Below are positions 11,184-23,063 of a stretch of 64,000 nucleotides of DNA, one piece after another. Numbering within the stretch: position 1 is the first letter of the stretch; every line of letters starts with the position of its first letter. A program made the position numbers and the translations under genes. A model generated the notes under the pieces. The model did not search any database and was not told the DNA's origin. It saw nothing but the letters and a program-made list of their open reading frames with translations. The DNA comes from Dactylis glomerata (lineage: Eukaryota; Streptophyta; Magnoliopsida; Poales; Poaceae), in NCBI GenBank assembly GCA_007115705.1, contig QXEO01000236.1:434001-498000 (forward strand). Direction: 5' to 3'.

Positions 11184-13295
11184 CTTTTTATTGTGAGATG
11201 CGTCATCGAATGTCCGCTATGGGCATGCTGTAAATTTCCACCATGAATGATGCATGGCTTAGATTAGCGGCCCAGGCGTTTCTCTAACACATATACAAAC
11301 TCCATGAGCTCACAAGATCCCAACTTATTTCACATCACGAGTATCCATAAACAAAAGATCACGATATCAACTAAATAAAAGAAAGTGCAATGTTGAAAGC
11401 TTGCCCCATGACGACATGGCTGGGCTAATTTCCAACTTACAACTTACAAGCATAACATGAACATAAGAGAGCCACAATGTCAAAATTATTAAAAACGAGA
11501 AAAGTAAAGTGTGTCGTTAGGTTCGTGAGAGCTTTACTGACTAATTTTCACATAACACCAAAAAAGTTTAATTTGAAGGATAGATAAAAGCAAGTCGAAT
11601 GTACTTGGAATAGCAAATTGATAATAGGTATGTATGGTGGACACATTGGAATACTTGGTTTTTGGGAGTTGGATGCACGAGTAGAGCTCATACTCAGTAC
11701 AAAATGAAGGCTAGCAAAAGACTGGGAGCGACCAACTAAGAGAGCAATAACGGCCATAATCATGCATAGCAACAAAACATCATTAACGGAAGCATAAAGT
11801 GGTATCACAAGTCAAAACACAATTCATCATAGAGGTTATGGTGACTTTGTTAGAGTCAAACATGTTTTAAGCATACGCCAAGTCAACCCAAATAAAACAT
11901 CAAAGGAGAAAACCACAATAACATGCTCCCATATAATAAAAACAACGCATGATTTTTCAAAGGCTCATTAAGCAATCTCAGTCATTTGAGACAAGTCATG
12001 CTAGAGAAAAAACTACTAAGCATACTATCAAAACGACATCAAGCATGACATGCAAAAGTCTAAGCCGCAGTCTAAACAAGCTCCCATTTGTACCACTATA
12101 GGCATGAAACTTTTTTTCTCTTTTCCAACACCATTCAAACCTTTTTGAAACAAGTATTTTGATGAAAACCAACATAGACCAGAGGTCTAAATACACCTTG
12201 ATGCAAAGATATAACAAGATCTGAACAAAAATCAAGGCGAAAAACGAAAGCTAAACGCAGTACTAGAAAAAGAGAACACTCGTTGAACGATAAGAGTGAA
12301 AACTAGAGTGTTCTTGGCAATGAAAAACAGAGTGTGTCATCTCCAAAAGAAATTTGTTGGGGTCCAACCATTTATTGAAGCAAACAAAACAAAAGAAAAC
12401 TGAAAGCGAAAGTAAAGACGCTCCAAGAAAAACACATAGAATATGAAGCAATAAAAATATAGTGTGTTGAAAGGTGACCTGATTTTTGCCGATGAAGAAG
12501 GGGTGCCTCGGGGGTATCCCCAAGCTTTGACACTTGTACCTCTTGGATATTTCTTGGGGTGACATGGGCATCCCCAATCTTGAGCTTTTGTTCATACTTT
12601 ATCTCATCTCATCACTCTCCATTCTCTACACTTGAAATCTTCCTTCATACAAAACTTCACACAATTCTATTAGCAACATTAGCATAAACATGATAGTAAA
12701 TCTACCCCTTTTGGTTCAGTTTCAAACTCAAATATACCAATCATTAAAGCATAAGCTACTGTAGCAACTTCCTCAAAAGTTCCGTGATCAAAAGAACTCA
12801 AAAAGAAAGCGATCGAGAAGCAAACACAAATAGTGGCGGAATTTGTCAAAACAGAATAACTGACAAAGATCGATTTTTTCGAGGACCTTCTGTTGCTCAA
12901 ATCGAAAAGTGCGAAACTAATGAAAGTTTGGATATAACCTGGGGCATATGCACAAGAAATTTTAGATCAAAAAGATATTCTGAGAATGTTCACAAATTTT
13001 TACGGTGTAGCGCAGAAATCTGTTTTAGGACAGCAACTTCCTCAAATCTTACCTCCCTCAAATTAGAGGTTCTTCTTGGCACAAAAATGAAATAAAAATT
13101 ATAAGGAGAGGTCATTACAATAGTAATAACTTCCAAAACTCAAATAAAATAAAAACTACTGAAAAGAAAATATTGGGTTATCTCCCAAGAGTGCTCTTCT
13201 TTAACGCCTTTGAGCTAGGCGCAGAAAGTGCAAATCGCGTATTTTGAAATGAAGCATTAAGATCAATTGTTTCCTCAAGAGTACCGCTTACCACA
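11184..13295 (-). other. 3' internal domain of element O, middle piece
   Basis: Reverse complement of the same non-coding 3' domain found in P and Q. It contains the G-rich motif pair near 12500-12590. Near 13195-13265, on the minus strand, lies the end of a gag-like frame (ASFQN, then a Leu-Ser-Ala stretch ending in STLGR). Q is inserted at 13295/13296. No polymerase sequence is visible. Confidence 0.8.
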
Positions 13296-14835
13296 TGATA
13301 CGTCTCCAACGTATCTATAATTTTTGATGCTCCATGCTTGTTTTTACACCATTTGCCTTGTGTTTCATTACACTTCGTGGCATTTTTATACGATTTCCGG
13401 AACTAACCTATTGACAAGATGCCACAGTGCCAGTTCCCTATTTTCTGCTGTTTTGTGTTTCAGAAAAGCTACACAGGAAATATTCTCGGAATTGGACGAA
13501 ACAAGTTCCTGAAGTCTTATTTTTCCCGGAAGCTTCCAGAGATCCGAAGAGGCGAAGGAGAGGGGCCACAGGCCAGCCTCACACTAGGCCGGCGCGGCCC
13601 AGGCCCTGGCCGCGCCGCCTAGGTGTGAGGAGGCCTGGGGCCACTCCTGACGACGCCCCTTCGCCTATAAGAAGCCTCGGGACGGAAAACCCTAAGGGAG
13701 TCGACGTTTTTCCCAGAACAGTTCCGCAGCTCCGCCGCCGTCGAAGACAAATTTTGAGGGACAGAAGTCTCTGTTCCAGCACCCTGCCGGGACGGGGAAG
13801 TGCCCCTGGAGCCATCTCCATCGGTCTCCATCGCCGTCTCCGCCATCTCCATCGACCTCACCGCCATCTCCATCAACCTTGCTGTCTCCTATGATGAGGA
13901 GGGAGTAGTTCTCCCCCGGGGCTGAGGGCTCTACCGGTAGCTATGTGGTTCACCTCTCTCTCCCATGATGTGATCTTTATGTGATCGTGAGCTTTGTATC
14001 ATGTTGAATAAGTAGATGTTACTCTTCTTCATTATGTGTACTCTAGTGTGTTATTAAAGTAATCTATTCCTCCTGCCATGGTGTAACGGTGACAGTGCGT
14101 GCATCATGGTGGTACTTGGTCTAGGCTACGATTGTGATCTTTTATGGATTATGAGAATAATTATCACTATGATAGTATTGAAGTGATCTATTCCTCCTTT
14201 CATGGTGTAATGCTGACAGTGTGTGCACCGTGTTAGTACTTGGTCTAAGTTGCAATAATATCTATCTTGAGTTGTGATTTGATTTGGATATCTCTATGAG
14301 TGGTGTTTGTCAAGTACTTGATGAGCTTTGAGGAGTGCTTCGTAGCCCTACGCAATGATTAGTGTTATTCAATAGGAGAGTAATTCAGAGTACCATAGTG
14401 AAGAGAAGTTATTTATTTGTTCAATTATGTTATATTTGTTGGGAGTGTGTCCACTAGTGAAAGTATGATCCCTAGGCCTTGTTTCCAAGCTTTGCACACC
14501 GTTTACTCGCTGTTTTGTTACTTGTTTGCTTGCTGCCATTTTTATTTCAGATTGTATTTACTACTTATAATCATCCATACCACTTGTATTTCACTATCTC
14601 TTCGCCGAACTAGTGCACCTATACATCTGACAAGTGTATTAGGTGTGTTGGGGACACAAGAGACTTTCTGTATCATAATTGCAGGGTTGCTTGAGAGGGA
14701 TAGCTTTGACCTCTTCCTCCCTGAGTTCGATAAACCTTGGGTGATCCACTTAAGGGAAACTTGCTGCTGCTCTACAAACCTCTGCACATGGAGGCCCAAC
14801 ACTGTCTACAAGAACAGAAGCGTGTGTAGACATCA
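13296..14835 (+). repeat. 5' LTR of element Q
   Basis: Starts TGATACGTCTCCAACGTATC and ends gtagacatca. The first 330 bp resemble the LTRs of P and O. After that it diverges completely from them (from about 13880, ctatgatgaggagggagtag), so P/O and Q belong to related but distinct LTR families that share their U3 start. Confidence 0.92.
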
Positions 14836-14845
14836 AGCTCTTTTC

Positions 14846-14863
14846 TGGCGCCGTTGCCGGGGA
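14846..14863 (+). other. Primer binding site (tRNA-Asp) of element Q
   Basis: TGGCGCCGTTGCCGGGG, complementary to the 3' end of tRNA-Asp, sits 10 bases after the 5' LTR end. Confidence 0.88.
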
Positions 14864-14996
14864 GGTAAGGTAAAAGGTACTCACATTCTTTGGTTACTAA
14901 GTCTTTTAGTTGCTGGTGAGTGCTCGGAGTTATTTCCTTTAGATTCTGCAATTACATCTTTTTGTTTCTTGTTTTTATTTTCACTAGTTAGGCTTA

Positions 14997-15845
14997 ATGG
15001 AAAACAAAGAGTTCTGTAGTCTTTTTCCTGAGTTTAGATATGAAGTGTTTGAAGAGAAAATTGAAAAACCTTTGGAGCTTAATTTGCATGCTAATAGTGT
15101 TGTTAGTATGAATGTTTCGAACACTGTTGTTGCTAATGCTATAGAAAAGTCTAAGCTTGGGGAAGTTGGTTTTGTTAAGCATGATATTTTTATTTCCCCA
15201 GCTTTAGTAGAGAAAGTTTGCTCTGATGATATTTTATCCCCCCTATGTGATGTTCCTTCTTATGATGATATGTTTGAAGAATATGCTTTGCGAAATAGCT
15301 GTTCTTTAGCTTGTGATGATACTAAACCTCTAGTTTATGATGGTTATGATGATGAGTATAATATTTTCAGTTCACCTACTTTTGAGGAGAAAATTAGTTA
15401 TGATTACAATATGCCTCCTATTTATGATGATTATGGTGATGAGAATAATTATTCTGTAGAATCTGCTCCTATTACTATTGTTCCTGTGGTGAGTATTAAT
15501 TCTTTTATGCATGTGGCTCATGATAGGGATGTTTTATGTGATAATTATATTGTTAATTCTATTCATGATGCTATTGAAAGTTATTATGAGAGAGGGAAAC
15601 ATGGTTTGATCGATCTCAACAATATTAAGTTTCCCCTCTTTATGTTGCAAATCTTGAAGTGGCACTTGTTTTATCTATCCATGCTTGCTACTATGTGCCT
15701 CGTTGATTTATTTTCTTACAAGATTCCTATGCATAGGAAGTGGTTTAGATTTAAATGTCTTTCATATCTGATTTTTGATACTTTCTATTGCTTTAAGTTC
15801 CTATATGGCGCCTTTGCCTCAAGCTCTTTTATGGCGCCCACATGA
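14997..15845 (+). CDS. Unknown 282-aa protein of element Q
   Basis: This is the only long frame of element Q and it is uninterrupted. It occupies the place where gag normally stands, 133 bp after the primer site. I do not recognise a gag, protease or polymerase domain. Residues 1-90 are mixed and charged. Residues 90-150 are Asp/Tyr-rich with repeated YDGYDDEYN- and YDDYGDENN-like stretches. Residues 210-282 are hydrophobic and aromatic (MLQILKWHLFYLSMLATM and following), resembling one or two membrane segments. The base composition is AT-rich like P's gag. It could be a decayed or replaced gag, or a protein acquired by the element. The intact frame fits the low LTR divergence, but function is unknown. 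Confidence 0.55.
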   Translation: MENKEFCSLFPEFRYEVFEEKIEKPLELNLHANSVVSMNVSNTVVANAIEKSKLGEVGFVKHDIFISPALVEKVCSDDILSPLCDVPSYDDMFEEYALRNSCSLACDDTKPLVYDGYDDEYNIFSSPTFEEKISYDYNMPPIYDDYGDENNYSVESAPITIVPVVSINSFMHVAHDRDVLCDNYIVNSIHDAIESYYERGKHGLIDLNNIKFPLFMLQILKWHLFYLSMLATMCLVDLFSYKIPMHRKWFRFKCLSYLIFDTFYCFKFLYGAFASSSFMAPT

Positions 15846-17810
15846 GCATCTTTGCAAATTACTGCGCCCAGCTCAAAGGCGTTAAAGAAAAGCACTCTTG
15901 GGAGATAACCCATTATTTATTTTCAGTACTTTTTCTTTTATTTGAATCTTGGAAGTTATTACTACTGTAATGACCTCTCCTTATCCTTTTTATTTCGTTT
16001 TTGTGCCAAGAGAAGCCTCTAATTTGAGTGAGGTAAGATTTGGGGATGTTGCTGTCCTGAAACAGTTTTCGGTGTTGCACCGTAAAAAATCGTGAAAATT
16101 CTTTGTATATCTTTTGGACCTGCGATTTCTTGAGCATATTCCCCAGGTCATATCCAAACTTTCATTAGTTGAATACTTTTTGATTTGAGCAACAGAAAAC
16201 CCTCTAAAAATTCGACCTTTGTCAGCTGTTCTGTTTTGACAGATTTCTGCCAATATTTGTGTTTGCCGCTTTATCGCTTTCTTTTTGAGTTCTTTTGATC
16301 ACGGAACTTTTGGGGAAGTTGCTACAGTAGTATATGCTTAATATGTGGTGGTTTTAGGTTGAAACCTGAAGCAAAAAGGGTTGATTCAATGTTATGCTTA
16401 CACTAATGTTGCTAATAGAATTGTGTTTAGTTTTGTATGAAGGAAGTTTTCAAGTGTAGGGATTGGAGAATGATGAGATGAAATGAAGAATGAACAAAAG
16501 CTCAAGCTTGGGGATGCCCATGCAACCCCCAAGAAACATCCAAGAGGTACAAGCGTCAAAGCTTGGGGATGCCCCCGAGGCACCCCTTTCTTCATCGGCA
16601 AAAATCAGGTCACCTTTCAAGACACTATATTTTTATTGCTTCATGCATTATGCGTTTTTCTTGGAGCGTCAGTTGCTTTTGTTTTCAGTTTTCTTTTGCT
16701 TTGTTTGCTGCAATAAATGTTTGGATCACATCATGTGTTTGGAGAGAGACATGCTCCATTTTTCATTTGCCAAGAACACTCCGTTTTTCACTCTTATCGT
16801 TTCAACGAGTGTTCTCTTTTTCTGCTACTGCGTTTAGCTTGCATTTTTCGCCTTGATTTTTGTTCAGATCTTGTTATATCTTTTCATCAAGGTGTATTTT
16901 TTTCCTCTGGTCTTTATTGGTTTTTATCAAAAGAGGTGTCTATAAAAAGTTTGAATGGTGTTGGAAAAGAGAAAAAGTTTTATGCAAAAAAGTGGTACAA
17001 GAAGGAGCTTGTGTAGACTGCGGCTTAGACTTTTTCATATCGTGCTTGATGTCTTTTTGATAGTATGCTTAGTGGTTTTGCTGTAGCATGACTTGTCTCA
17101 AATAACTGAGATTGCTTAATGAGCCTTTGAAAAATCGTGCGTTGTTTTTATCGTTTGGAAGCATTATTTTGGTTTTCTCCTTGATGCTTTATTTGGGTTG
17201 ACTTGACACATGCTTACACCATGTTGACTATAAAATAAGTCGCCTATAGCCTCTATGATCATTTAGTTTTTGACTTTTGATGCCATCTTATGCTTCTTTT
17301 AATGTTGCTTTGTCGCTTTGCATGATTATGGCCGTTATTGCTCTCTTAGTTGGTCGCTCCCAGTCTTTTGCTAGCCCTCATTTTGTACTGAGTATGAGCT
17401 CTACTCGTGCATCCAACTCCCAAAAACCAAGTTTGCCATTGTGTCCACTATAAATTCCTATGCATGGTATTTGTAAGCCATTCCAAGTAAAATTTCATGT
17501 GCTACCTTTCAAAAAAAACCTTCAAAATACTTCTCATTTTGTGACACTGTTTTTAGCTCATGGGGACGTAGTGGTCGGATTTACTATCTTCCATATTGTC
17601 TTATTCCAAAAATAAAAAAAATAAAAAAAGAAAGAAAGAAAAAAGGCACTCCTCCATGGTATGTGAATGTTGGTGGGCACCCGATGGAATCGGTTAGCCA
17701 TGGTTTGAGAAAGGAAAAAAGGTGGGGAGGAGTGCCAAGCTTTATAAAAGAGCACAAAAGTGCCAATCTCTCTCTCAAAAACTTGCTTCATTTTTGTATG
17801 GAAGAAAGTA
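15846..17810 (+). other. Non-coding 3' domain of element Q
   Basis: Homologous to P 6047-7650, starting at agctcaaaggcgttaaagaa, with the same paired motif aagcttggggatgc (near 16503-16516 and 16559-16572). From about 17460 the sequence is specific to Q, including an A-rich stretch (17607-17646). It ends abruptly at 17810, where it joins the middle of the 3' LTR. No polypurine tract remains. Confidence 0.8.
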
Positions 17811-19018
17811 AGGAGGCCTGGGGCCACTCCTGACGACGCCCCTTCGCCTATAAGAAGCCTCGGGACGGAAAACCCTAAGGGAGTCGACGTTTTTCCCAGA
17901 ACAGTTCCGCAGCTCTGCCGCCGCCGAAGACAAATTTTGGGGGACAGAAGTCTCTGTTCCGGCACCCTGCCGGGATGGGGAAGTGCCCTCGGAGCCATCT
18001 CCATCGGTCTCCATCGCCGTCTCCGCCATCTCCATCGACCTCACCGCCATCTCCATCAACCTTGCTGTCTCCTATGATGAGGAGGGAGTAGTTCTCCCCC
18101 GGGGCTGAGGGCTCTACCGGTAGCTATGTGGTTCACCTCTCTCTCCCATGATGTGATCTTTATGTGATCGTGAGCTTTGTATCATGTTGAATAAGTAGAT
18201 GTTACTCTTCGTCATTATGTGTACTCTAGTGTGTTATTAAAGTAATCTATTCCTCCTGCCATGGTGTAATGGTGACAGTGCGTGCATCATGGTGGTACTT
18301 GGTCTAGGCTACGATTGTGATCTTTTATGGATTATGAGAATAATTATCACTATGATAGTATTGAAGTGATCTATTCCTCCTTTCATGGTGTAATGTTGAC
18401 AGTGTGTGCACCGTGTTAGTACTTGGTCTAAGTTGCAATAATATCTATCTTGAGTTGTGATTTGATTTGGATATCTCTATGAGTGGTGTTTGTCAAGTAC
18501 TTGATGAGCTTTGAGGAGTGCTTCGTAGCCCTACGCAATGATTAGTGTTATTCAATAGGAGAGTAATTCAGAGTACCATAGTGAAGAGAAGTTATTTATT
18601 TGTTCAATTATGTTATATTTGTTGGGAGTGTGTCCACTAGTGAAAGTATGATCCCTAGGCCTTGTTTCCAAGCTTTGCACACCGTTTACTCGCTGTTTTG
18701 TTACTTGTTTGCTTGCTGCCATTTTTATTTCAGATTGTATTTACTACTTATAATCATCCATACCACTTGTATTTCACTATCTCTTCGCCGAACTAGTGCA
18801 CCTATACATCTGACAAGTGTATTAGGTGTGTTGGGGACACAAGAGACTTTCTGTATCGTAATTGCAGGGTTGCTTGAGAGGGATAGCTTTGACCTCTTCC
18901 TCCCTGAGTTCGATAAACCTTGGGTGATCCACTTAAGGGAAACTTGCTGCTGCTCTACAAACCTCTGCACTTGGAGGACCAACACTGTCTACAAGAACAG
19001 AAGCGTGTGTAGACATCA
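17811..19018 (+). repeat. 5'-truncated 3' LTR of element Q
   Basis: Corresponds base for base in length to 13628-14835 of the 5' LTR, both 1208 bp. The junction is gaagaaagta|aggaggcctg. The right end agacatca is intact and followed by CCACA, so the integration end is preserved and only the LTR start and polypurine tract were lost. Confidence 0.92.
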
Positions 19019-19023
19019 CCACA

Positions 19024-19843
19024 CTAGGCACTTTAGAAGTTCCGGAAGATGATTCAACCTGCAAGTCACTCTTAGTTGAACTAAAAGTCTTACCAATCTT
19101 AAAAACATGCTACGGTTTTGGCACAGATACCTTGGGAACATACGTAAATTTTTGCTCCTTTCCAACAAAAGCTTTCCCCTTCTTAAATTTAAGAGAAGAG
19201 AAAATTGAGCTTAAAGTTTCCATAGACTCCTCTAGTTTACCAATCCTAAGGTTTTGACTATCATGAGTAGTACTAGCCTCTAAAACAGTGATTCTCATAC
19301 CGATACTTTCTATCGATTCATTAACCTGGCTAGCGTTATCAAGGATATTTGGCAAACTTTTTTCTATAGAGCTAAGTTTTTCTAAAACTTCCTCCAAAGT
19401 GACCTCAGTTTTAACAACATAAATAGGTGGTACTCCCACTAAACTTTCAATTACAGTGCATGCTTCCAAAGCGGGAGTACCCAGAAAATTACCTCCTGCA
19501 AGAGTATCAAGAACGTACCTATTCCAACTAGATATACCAACATAAAAATTTCTAAGGAGGATCATGGTAGAATGCTTCTTTGTACACCTATGATGAGCAT
19601 TGCTAATTCGGTACCAAGCATCTTTCAAACTCTCCCCCCTTGTTGCTTAAAAGTACGAACCTCAACTTCAGGATTACTCATTCTAGCAAGACTAAAAAGC
19701 AGACAAGTAAAAATAACAACTATAAAGAAACTAATTTTTTTGTATTTTTGATAAAACGATGCAAGCAAAAATAAAAATAAAGCAAAACAATAACAAAGTA
19801 AAAGATTGGAAGTGAGAGACTCCCCTTGCAGAAATCTTCTTTC
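19024..19843 (-). pseudogene. Decayed gag-like fragment of element O
   Basis: The minus-strand frame 19110-19628 encodes a stretch beginning MKDAWYRISNAHHRCTKKHS and continuing with a YVGIS...LDTLAGGNF motif, the usual C-terminal part of a gag domain in this retrotransposon group. A predicted coiled-coil-like part follows (EEVLEKLSSIEKSLPNIL). The frame is broken upstream at a C-run near 19635-19641, where the preceding gag residues continue in another frame. Toward 19840 lies the 5' leader. The gene continues left of Q's insertion at 11184-13295, where only its C-terminal end is seen. Confidence 0.75.
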
Positions 19844-19861
19844 TCCCCGGCAACGGCGCCA
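19844..19861 (-). other. Primer binding site (tRNA-Asp) of element O
   Basis: The reverse complement reads TGGCGCCGTTGCCGGGGA, next to the LTR end at 19869. It confirms the minus orientation of O. Confidence 0.88.
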
Positions 19862-19868
19862 GAAAGCT

Positions 19869-21521
19869 TGATTGCTGTTTTGCTAGCGTGTAGTTGACGC
19901 CAGAAAACTTGTTGGAAACCCCAAGAGAAGGTTATGATGAGCACAACAGTAAGTTTTCCCTCAGTTGTGAAACCAAGGTTTATCGAACTAGTAGGAGAAA
20001 GAACCAAACTTCCGAAGGTTGATGCCCGCTAGCTTTGCGATACTCCGGACAATGGCGCCAGAAAGCTTGTCGGTGTGTAGCTTTTCACCAGCAGCAACGT
20101 GGAACCTGCAAACAACACAACCAAGTACTTTGTCCCAACTTACGATGAGGTTGTCAATCTCACCGGTTTGCTGTAAACAAATGATTAAGCATATCGAGTG
20201 GTAAAAGGTAATAGCTTGCAAGAATGTAAATAAAGCGAGTAAAAGTAAAATGGTAATAGCAATGTAAAAGAATGGACCGGGGTCCACAGTTCACTAGTGG
20301 TGTCTCTCCATAAGATAAATAACAACATGTTGGGTAAAGAAATTATAGTTGGGCAATTGATAGAATAAAGATAGCGTACATATGTCATGAGGATCACTAT
20401 GAGTTTCACTCTGGGCATTACGACAAAATACATAGACCGCAATCCAACTGCATCTATGACTAATAATCCACTCTCGAGGTGTCATCCGAGCACCCGTTGA
20501 GTATTAAGTTGCGAACAACAGATAACTGCATTAAGCAAAGTGCGTAATGTAAACAATGCAAATATCCTTGAACACAAGAATGTTGTTTTCTCCCTAGTGG
20601 CAACAACACATCTACAACCTTAGAGGTTTCTGCCACTCCCCCAGATTACTAGAGGCATGAACCCACTATCGAGCATAAATACCCCATCCTGGAGTCACTA
20701 GCATCTACTCAGCCAAGATATCTACAAGCGATGGAGAGCATGCAAGATCATAAACAACATAGAGATAACATAAAGATAATAATTCAGCACATCAAGTTGA
20801 CATAGTACCAATACTCATCGGATCCCAAAAAACACAACATGTAGAATTACACAAAGATGATCTTGATCATGATAGGAAGCTCACAAGATCTAAACATGAA
20901 GCATATGGTGGAGAAGACAACCATCTAGCTACTGCTATGGACCCATAGTCTAAGGTAGACTACTCACACATCCCTTCGGAGGTGACCATGGTGATGAAGA
21001 AGGCCTTCGGCAGGGATTCCCCTCTCCGGTAGGGTGCCGGGAAGAGCTTCTGGACCCTCCCGATCTCGCGTCGACAACGGCGGCGGCTTGCAGTATGTTT
21101 CGAGGAAAATTGATTGGGGCTTAGGTTTTTCATGTCGAGGGGAATATATAGGCGGAAGGGCGTCGTCAGGAGGTGGACCAGGCGGCCTCACCCCCTGGTG
21201 GCGCGGCCAGGGCCTAGGCCGCGCCGCCCTAGGGTGTGGCCGGGTCCTGGCCCCCCTCCGTCTCATCTTCGGACTTCGTGACGCTTTGAGAAAAATAGGA
21301 GGTTCGACTTTTGTTTCGTCCAATTCCGAGAATATTTCCTGTGTAGCTTTTCTGAAACACAAAAACAACAGAAAACAGGGAACTGGCACTATGGCGTCTC
21401 GTTAATAGGTTAGTTCCGGAAAATGCATAAAAAACGCCACGAAGTGTAACAAAACACAAAGCAAATGGTGTATAAACAAGCATGGAGCATCAAAAATTAT
21501 AGATACGTTTGAGACATATCA
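19869..21521 (-). repeat. 5' LTR of element O
   Basis: Minus-strand LTR of 1653 bp starting TGATATGTCTCAAACG at 21521 and ending acagcaatca at 19869. It is homologous to the LTRs of P and S over its length. The neighbouring CTTGT (21522-21526) is the predicted target duplication. Confidence 0.88.
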
Positions 21522-22625
21522 CTTGTTCTTCCCCAAAGAAAAGGTTCATTGACATTAAGCTTTAGGCTATTTTCCCTTTGCTTCAACCAAACCTTCTTCT
21601 TCATGGACATAGTTGGAACATTTGCATGGCAACTATGGTTTTGATGGAATTAGTGCAATTTAGAATAGGAGGAATCTATTCGCCATGTGTATAATAGCGA
21701 CGAATCCACCCTATGTACTAGGCTCCAACAGTAGTCATCTCTTGTACTTTGATTGCATCATAACCAAGGACTAAAGTCGTAAGTGATTAGAGAAAGGCTT
21801 CAAGAAGCTGAGAACCTCAACAACCATCAATTATAGCGAGAACATATCTATGCTCCCAACAATTTGTGTGCTATCAGTTTCCTGGCTAATCCAAACCGTG
21901 CAACACATTTGCGAATGGTCCTTGTCATTAATAGCCTTTAAGTTGCTGCGGTAATATCAAGCCCAACCAAAATGCTAGAAATTTTCATAAAAAATTGCAT
22001 GAAGCCCATCCAAACCATGCTCATCGAAAACATGATTGCAAAGTTTACAACATGACCCCTTATAAAAGAGAAAATACAAACAAGGTCTTGCATAAAGCAC
22101 AAAGGGCCCTGAATAAGGACTGATTGCAATCGGTCTAGAACTGCTTCCCAGCGAATCCAATCTTGCCGACTCCGGGAACGACACCACTTGGCCCAACAAG
22201 ATCGCCATGGCACCTTTCCATGGCCTTCACTGCGAAGCAGCACCGCCTCCCATTTGGTTTCAGTGTCGGGAGGAAATAGAAAGGTGGGCCTTCTACTAGA
22301 AGATACGAGCAACAACCATGAAGGGTGCCACAAAAATATCCAGATCCACTGCCATGTGAGCTCACGAACCCCATCCGCCTCATCTAGCTTCGCCTTTTCC
22401 CCTCCACACCTCCATCACCATGATGGAAATGATAGAGGCCAGAGTATTGGAGGTCCCTTGTGCATAAGAGGGCATGACCACCTCGTTGGAAGCAGGGATC
22501 TAGCGAGAACATGTCCCCAAAATTCGAGCAACCCAGGGAATAGGGAACTTCTCGGAATTCTCCTACTGTCACCATGATAGCTAGATGGAGAGTGGAGGAG
22601 CACTAGAGCAACACAAATAGTGGAG
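21522..22625. other. Unassigned sequence between O and a LINE relic
   Basis: No supported gene. Minus-strand frames at 21938-22333 and 22384-22630 lie next to a LINE polymerase relic and may be decayed continuation of it, but I cannot match them to a known domain. The first 400 bp hold nothing recognisable. Confidence 0.4.
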
Positions 22626-22712
22626 ACCATGCGCTTTATCGAGAGTGCTGACCTTTAAAACTGCTCTCTTCACATCTTCCGGATTAAAAGGAGCTAGTAG
22701 ATCATCATTCAT
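22626..22712 (-). pseudogene. LINE reverse transcriptase relic (short)
   Basis: On the minus strand this encodes NDDLLAPFNPEDVKRAVLKV followed by STLDKAHG. That matches the pattern upstream of the first polymerase motif of plant LINEs (LLAPFT.EEVK.A...GPDG), with the final motif mutated. Only this stretch can be aligned with confidence. Confidence 0.6.
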
Positions 22713-22944
22713 ATCCCAACTTGACATTTGAAGCTACCGTCTCCAAAAAAATATAAACCAGTTAGAGAAGTGTTTTGAAAATGTGGATATGCAAATCATG
22801 GCTCACAACCCAATTTTGCCGAGCCTGATTTCGATCAGAAAAAGGGCCCAGCCTGGGTTTGTGTGTGTGTGGGCTTAAAAAAAACGTAATTAAAAGGATC
22901 CAAAATCCATGGAAGGTCCGGCCCACCAGCTGGCTCCGCCCAGG

Positions 22945-22951
22945 TTATATA
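22945..22951 (+). promoter_or_regulatory. TATA box of the cold-shock domain gene
   Basis: TTATATA, 113-119 bases upstream of the ATG at 23064, is followed by a pyrimidine-rich leader (cttcccctctccgcctcc) typical of grass core promoters. Transcription would start near 22975-22985. Confidence 0.6.
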
Positions 22952-23063
22952 GCCACATAGCTCGCATCCGCCGCACCACCAACCGCTTCCCCTCTCCGCC
23001 TCCACGCCGATCTAGGGTTTTCCAGCTAGGGTTTCGGGCCGTTGTCTCCGGCGGCGGCGCAAG

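Larger units (their letters stand above)
13296..19018 (+). mobile_element. Non-autonomous Gypsy-type retrotransposon Q with truncated 3' LTR
   Basis: The 5' LTR is 13296-14835 (1540 bp), the tRNA-Asp primer site 14846-14863, a single 282-codon frame 14997-15845, a non-coding 3' domain to 17810 and a 1208-bp 3' LTR remnant 17811-19018. A perfect target duplication CCACA lies at 13291-13295 and 19019-19023. The 3' LTR and the matching 1208 bp of the 5' LTR have the same length and differ at only about a dozen positions by eye. This makes Q a young insertion in the stack. The polypurine tract and the first 332 bp of the 3' LTR are missing, so a deletion followed integration. Confidence 0.93.
866..21521 (-). 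mobile_element. Outer non-autonomous Gypsy-type retrotransposon O, split by nested insertions
   Basis: O is the oldest layer of the stack and lies on the minus strand. Its 5' LTR is 19869-21521. The primer site, matching the 3' end of tRNA-Asp, is at 19844-19861, and a decayed gag-like fragment follows at 19024-19843. Its 3' untranslated domain is 11184-13295 plus 1198-2078, and its 3' LTR is the part at 866-1197 plus sequence left of the window. P (2079-11178) and Q (13296-19018) are inserted into it. Removing them and one copy of TATAG and CCACA makes the O sequence continuous. No reverse transcriptase, RNase H or integrase is visible, so it would have depended on a partner element. The base right of its end is followed by CTTGT, the expected target duplication, whose partner is outside the window. 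Confidence 0.85.

Noticed and set aside
13427..13894. 155-codon Arg/Pro-rich frame in the LTR of Q, and its copy at 17760-18077
   Set aside because: GC-rich LTR sequence. The frames have different starts in the two LTRs and no recognisable domain.
866..21521. Assigning specific Triticeae family names to the Gypsy elements
   Set aside because: LTR starts of this type occur in several named families. Without a library comparison a name would be a guess.
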